DNA from: Acidobacteriaceae bacterium
GTDB taxonomy: Bacteria; Acidobacteriota; Terriglobia; Terriglobales; Acidobacteriaceae
Length of the DNA stretch: 8,694 bases
NCBI GenBank assembly: GCA_003165855.1
Contig: PMXH01000541.1
Span: forward strand, 1-8,694
Direction of reading: 5' to 3'
Below are positions 6,543-8,694 of the stretch, in pieces (the stretch's first letter is position 1; every line of letters begins with the position of its first letter). The notes under the pieces are model-generated. The model made no database searches and was not told the origin of the DNA. It saw only the letters and a program-made list of their open reading frames with translations. Made by a program: the position numbers and the translations under genes.

Positions 6543-6579
6543 GGAGCCGACAGCTCACCACCCTCACCTGTGGTTATAG

Positions 6580-6643
6580 GGATCCTTCGACTGCGGTTGG
6601 TTCTTGCGCCGGGCGCAAGAACCAATCCTCGCTCAGGATGACA
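6580..6643. repeat. REP-like intergenic element, copy 3 with 13-bp hairpin
   Basis: GGATCCTTCGACT (6580-6592) and GCTCAGGATGACA (6631-6643) flank the inverted repeat TTGGTTCTTGCGC (6597-6609) and GCGCAAGAACCAA (6613-6625) around the loop CGG. It lies between two convergent genes (stops at 6542 and 6652), where such a hairpin could protect or end both transcripts. The central arm carries the GTTCTTGC/GCAAGAAC octamer of copy 2 with its left and right arms exchanged. Confidence 0.85.
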
Positions 6644-6651
6644 AAGCTCAT

Positions 6652-7113
6652 TTATTTCACGGTGGCCAGAGCTTTCGAGACTTCTTCGATATCGGGCACG
6701 ACGGGGATGTCGTAGTTCTTGTGCCAGGCTAAGTTGCCATTGCGGTCGATGATGGAGATGGCGCGTCCGGTGATGCCTTTGTCCGCGAGATAGACGCCGT
6801 ACTCGGCGGCGACGGCGCCGCGGGGATGGAAATCGGCGAGCAGCGGATATTGGATGCCCATTTTGTCGGCATAGGCCTTGTGGGACCAAGCGCTATCCAC
6901 GCTCAGGCCGAGGACTTGCGCATCGAGTTGCTCGAATTGCTTCTTGTCGTTAACGATGCAGGCGTGCTCTTTGGTGCACACGGGACTCCAGTCGAGCGGG
7001 TAGAAGACGAGGACCACGCGCTTCTTGCCGCGGAAGTCGCTAAGTTTTACTTCCTTCTGATCTTGATCTTTAAGGGTGAATTCGGGCGCGGGTGCGCCGA
7101 TGGTGGGTGACAT
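6652..7113 (-). CDS. Peroxiredoxin (AhpC/TSA superfamily)
   Basis: The protein has 153 residues and no signal peptide, so it is cytoplasmic. It starts [20 protein letters not shown], the usual entry to the thioredoxin fold. [10 protein letters not shown] (37-46) gives the PxxxS/TxxC active site with Ser in the Thr position and C46 as the peroxidatic Cys. R117 in TGRAISIID is the conserved Arg. A second Cys, C52, lies six residues after C46, one further than the CxxxxC spacing of BCP/PrxQ, so whether it resolves the sulfenic acid is uncertain. The enzyme would reduce hydrogen or organic peroxides using a thiol partner not encoded here. The ATG at 7113 has GGAGG five bases upstream. A GTG at 7152 would add 13 residues with no such signal. 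Confidence 0.94.
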   Translation of the reverse strand: MSPTIGAPAPEFTLKDQDQKEVKLSDFRGKKRVVLVFYPLDWSPVCTKEHACIVNDKKQFEQLDAQVLGLSVDSAWSHKAYADKMGIQYPLLADFHPRGAVAAEYGVYLADKGITGRAISIIDRNGNLAWHKNYDIPVVPDIEEVSKALATVK

Positions 7114-7118
7114 GATTT

Positions 7119-7123
7119 CCTCC
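7119..7123 (-). promoter_or_regulatory. Shine-Dalgarno of the peroxiredoxin, decides its start
   Basis: GGAGG on the minus strand lies five bases before the ATG at 7113, favouring the 153-residue protein over the GTG-started 166-residue form. Confidence 0.85.
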
Positions 7124-7154
7124 GTGCTGGTCTCTTGGGATAATTTCTTCACCC

Positions 7155-7160
7155 ATCATA
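7155..7160 (-). promoter_or_regulatory. Candidate -10 box of the peroxiredoxin gene
   Basis: TATGAT on the minus strand would place the transcript start near 7148 and give a leader of about 35 bases. No matching -35 box is seen at 17-base spacing, so support is weak. Confidence 0.3.
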
Positions 7161-7234
7161 AACCGGGGATCGGTTTAGAGGGCGGTCGGTTGTACAAATG
7201 CCTCGCCGAGGCGATGGGTGCGCCTAGGTGAGAG

Positions 7235-7262
7235 GGATCCTTCGACTTCGCTCAGGATGACA
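7235..7262. repeat. REP-like intergenic element, copy 4 (short form)
   Basis: This is the uninterrupted 28-bp form: GGATCCTTCGACT, then TC, then GCTCAGGATGACA. It has only an imperfect dyad (ATCCT/AGGAT) and no inserted hairpin. It lies downstream of the exported pilin-like gene on the minus strand and upstream of the peroxiredoxin gene. It serves as the baseline against which copies 2 and 3 appear to carry inserted hairpins. Confidence 0.85.
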
Positions 7263-7292
7263 GCCACTTAATGAGTAGCGGCGCTGAGGACG

Positions 7293-7748
7293 TCACTTCA
7301 CAACTGGCGAGCTCGCGTCCGCTGGTTTTTCTTCGTCGGCGTGGATCTTGCCGTCGTCTTCGGCGTAGAAGGAGCGGTGTTCGGCGTCGAGATGCTTGGG
7401 CGTCAGGGTGAGGATGAAGCTGTCTTTCTTGCCGCGGAAGCCGGCGCTGTAATCGCCACGGTCGGGATTGACCATGCGTTTGGTGAAGGTTCCGGAGTGA
7501 ACGAGTTCGGCGAGAGACGTGGCAAAGTGGCCGTACTGCTTCTCGAAGTGGTGCTGGGCGCGGAGGACGACGCGCATGTAGCCGAGGGCGGCCGCTTCGG
7601 AATCAGAGCGGGCGGGATCTCCGGGGAATTTTGGCTGGTAGGTTGCGGCAGGAGCCTGGGCGGCGAGAGCCGGAGGCGCGAACATGGTGGACGCGGTTAG
7701 TACGAGGCTGGCGATAATAGCAAGAAGACGAGTGAAATTATTCCTCAT
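7293..7748 (-). CDS. Exported protein with pseudopilin-like head domain
   Basis: The protein has 151 residues. Residues 1-29 form a Sec signal peptide (MRNNFTRLLA, a hydrophobic run to about residue 24, then APPALA|AQ). After a short linker comes ARSDSEAAALGYMRVVLRAQ, then HHFEKQYGHFATSLAELV (67-83), and near the end FYAEDDGKI. This order, a helix with xxQxxFxxxYGxFAxSLxEL followed by beta strands and an aromatic-x-x-[DE]-DG-x-I ending, is like the globular head of type IV pseudopilins. There is, however, no prepilin G|FTxxE leader. Function is unknown. The start at 7748 is chosen for its AGAGGA about seven bases upstream and for the signal peptide. Starting at 7778 would add ten residues, LRRPGRGFC among them. 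It is divergent from the regulator gene at 7928. Confidence 0.82.
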   Translation of the reverse strand: MRNNFTRLLAIIASLVLTASTMFAPPALAAQAPAATYQPKFPGDPARSDSEAAALGYMRVVLRAQHHFEKQYGHFATSLAELVHSGTFTKRMVNPDRGDYSAGFRGKKDSFILTLTPKHLDAEHRSFYAEDDGKIHADEEKPADASSPVVK

Positions 7749-7865
7749 GCAGAATCCTCTCCCAGGGCGGCGCAGCAAGACTTGAGCCGCGGTTTTGGGT
7801 TGTAGAAGGGCTCTTCGACCTTCTTTTTCATGTTACTCCGGTAATTCAACTTCGGTCACCTTCCC

Positions 7866-7894
7866 TTTGCATAGGGCACAAATGCGGCTATGCT
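7866..7894 (+). promoter_or_regulatory. Candidate sigma70 promoter of the LuxR-type regulator
   Basis: TTTGCA (7866-7871) and TATGCT (7889-7894) are separated by 17 bases, each matching four of six consensus positions. They would start transcription near 7901, about 27 bases before the ATG. Confidence 0.5.
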
Positions 7895-7927
7895 CTAGGT
7901 AAGCAACTACGCCCTACAGAGAAACCT

Positions 7928-8584
7928 ATGAAAGCAGCAGTAGCGAGAAAACCAACGATCAAAATTGCCGTAGTGGAGAGCGACCCCCTGAGGTTTGTGG
8001 GGTTCCGCGCCTTGTTCGATACCGAACCTGAGTTCGAACTAATTTCCGCCGGCTTGCCCGAGATATCCACGTTGCAGAATGTGGACCTGATCCTGCTCGG
8101 AAACCGTTCCGGCCAAAACCTGTTTGATGTGATGGCGAGCCTGAAGGCGACACGGCCGGATCTGCGCATTATTGTGACCGGGTCTGGAGTGGATGAAGAA
8201 ACCATTCTCAAGGCGATCGCGTCTGGGGCCAAGGGCTATGTAGACGAGGCGGCTTCGCCGGCGGAATTTGCGCAAGCGATTCGCATCGTGAGCCAGGGGT
8301 CGGTGTGGGCGCCGCGGCGAGTGCTTTCGATGTTCATTGAACGGGTATCGTCGGCGCCAGGGCGGATTTTTCCGGCGGGCCGCGTGACCTTCACGGACCG
8401 CGAAAAGGAAGTGCTCGAGATGCTGGTGGCGGGACGCTCCAACAAAGAAATTGGGGCTCAGCTAGGCATTGAAGAGCGCACGGTAAAGGCTCATGTGGCG
8501 AAGTTAATGCGCAAGGTGGGAGTACAGAATCGAATTGCGCTGTCGGTTCATGCGATTACGCACTCGCTGGTGGCGGCGAAATAG
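7928..8584 (+). CDS. LuxR/NarL-type regulator with degenerate receiver domain
   Basis: The protein has 218 residues. Residues 11-125 have the response-regulator receiver layout: IKIAVVESDPLRFVGFRALF, then VDLILLGN, then RIIVTGSG, then ASGAKGYVDEAAS. The position of the phospho-acceptor Asp (LLD in active members) is G58. The conserved Lys (GYLLK) is replaced by E107. Acidic E17/D19 and T84 remain. Residues about 154-210 form an intact LuxR helix-turn-helix (FTDREKEVLEMLVAGRSNKE, IGIEERTVKAHVAKLM, V.NRIALSVHA). It should bind DNA but cannot be phosphorylated in the usual way, so activity is probably set by level, dimerisation or another ligand. No histidine kinase is beside it. ATG start; the upstream ACAGAGA is a weak ribosome site. 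Its targets are unknown. I have the impression that this protein is conserved in Acidobacteriota. Confidence 0.93.
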   Translation: MKAAVARKPTIKIAVVESDPLRFVGFRALFDTEPEFELISAGLPEISTLQNVDLILLGNRSGQNLFDVMASLKATRPDLRIIVTGSGVDEETILKAIASGAKGYVDEAASPAEFAQAIRIVSQGSVWAPRRVLSMFIERVSSAPGRIFPAGRVTFTDREKEVLEMLVAGRSNKEIGAQLGIEERTVKAHVAKLMRKVGVQNRIALSVHAITHSLVAAK

Positions 8585-8644
8585 AGTTTAGGCGGGTCGT
8601 GACCCGGGTAACTTCGGGACACTGACCTCGGTAATCTTGTGGAG

Positions 8645-8671
8645 AAAGCGAGCGGGGGGCATACTCGCTTT
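8645..8671 (+). terminator. Possible terminator hairpin after the regulator
   Basis: AAAGCGAG (8645-8652) and CTCGCTTT (8664-8671) form a perfect 8-bp stem around an 11-base G-rich loop, 60 bases after the regulator's stop. Only TTT at the end of the stem serves as a U-tract. A smaller palindrome GGGTC-GT-GACCC (8594-8605) lies closer to the stop. Confidence 0.35.
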
Positions 8672-8694
8672 ACCTACCACAGAACCTGGGAGAC

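Noticed and set aside
7200..7212. GCCTC-GCC-GAGGC mini-hairpin upstream of the peroxiredoxin
   Set aside because: Five-base stem without a T-run or other context; not distinguishable from background.
7812..7826. Possible fifth REP fragment (CTCTTCGACCTTC)
   Set aside because: Only the TTCGAC core matches and the GCTCAGGATGACA end is missing; too short to call.
7839..8635. AACTTCGG and CGGTAAT each occurring on both sides of the regulator gene (7848, 8610; 7839, 8629), as possible autoregulatory sites
   Set aside because: A rough estimate says an 8-mer and a 7-mer shared between two ~100-150 base regions could arise by chance, and the two motifs are in different order on each side.

Overview
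The window reads as an ordinary chromosomal stretch from an Acidobacteriota genome, most likely class Terriglobia (Koribacter-like). This placement is inferred from GC-rich coding sequence with C/G-rich third positions, from the repeated intergenic element with core CCTTCGACT...GCTCAGGATGACA, and from several proteins that resemble acidobacterial families from memory. No database search was possible. There is no sign of phage, plasmid, transposase, CRISPR array, tRNA or rRNA.

Layout. Positions 1-2955 (minus strand) hold a probable operon: a circularly permuted ATP-grasp protein, an alpha-E (DUF403) protein, and the N-terminal part of a transglutaminase-like protein that runs off the left edge. 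This trio is a recognised conserved neighbourhood, predicted by comparative genomics to make and process a peptide or amide-linked product whose identity is unknown. An AT-rich tandem/inverted repeat lies between the last two genes. Positions 2956-3624 hold a repeat-rich spacer, a possible small CxxC protein and a second inverted repeat. Positions 3625-4869 (minus) encode a secreted P1-family (DmpA-like) aminopeptidase. It is divergent from a small two-helix membrane protein (4948-5226, plus), and both share one short promoter region.

Positions 5319-5654 (minus) encode a MIP18/DUF59 metal-sulfur cluster assembly factor. Positions 5820-6542 (plus) encode an unrecognised membrane-anchored protein. 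Positions 6652-7113 (minus) encode a peroxiredoxin. Positions 7293-7748 (minus) encode an exported protein whose mature part looks like a pseudopilin head. Positions 7928-8584 (plus) encode a LuxR/NarL-type regulator whose receiver lacks the phospho-acceptor Asp and the conserved Lys.

The genes after the first operon look like independent housekeeping or accessory units rather than one pathway. The most distinctive non-coding content is four copies of a REP-like element, two of them with strong but different central hairpins. There are also three other short-unit repeat patches, one of which supplies the 3' end of the peptidase gene. The least understood pieces are the ATP-grasp/alpha-E/transglutaminase system, the phosphorylation-dead regulator and the repeat family.
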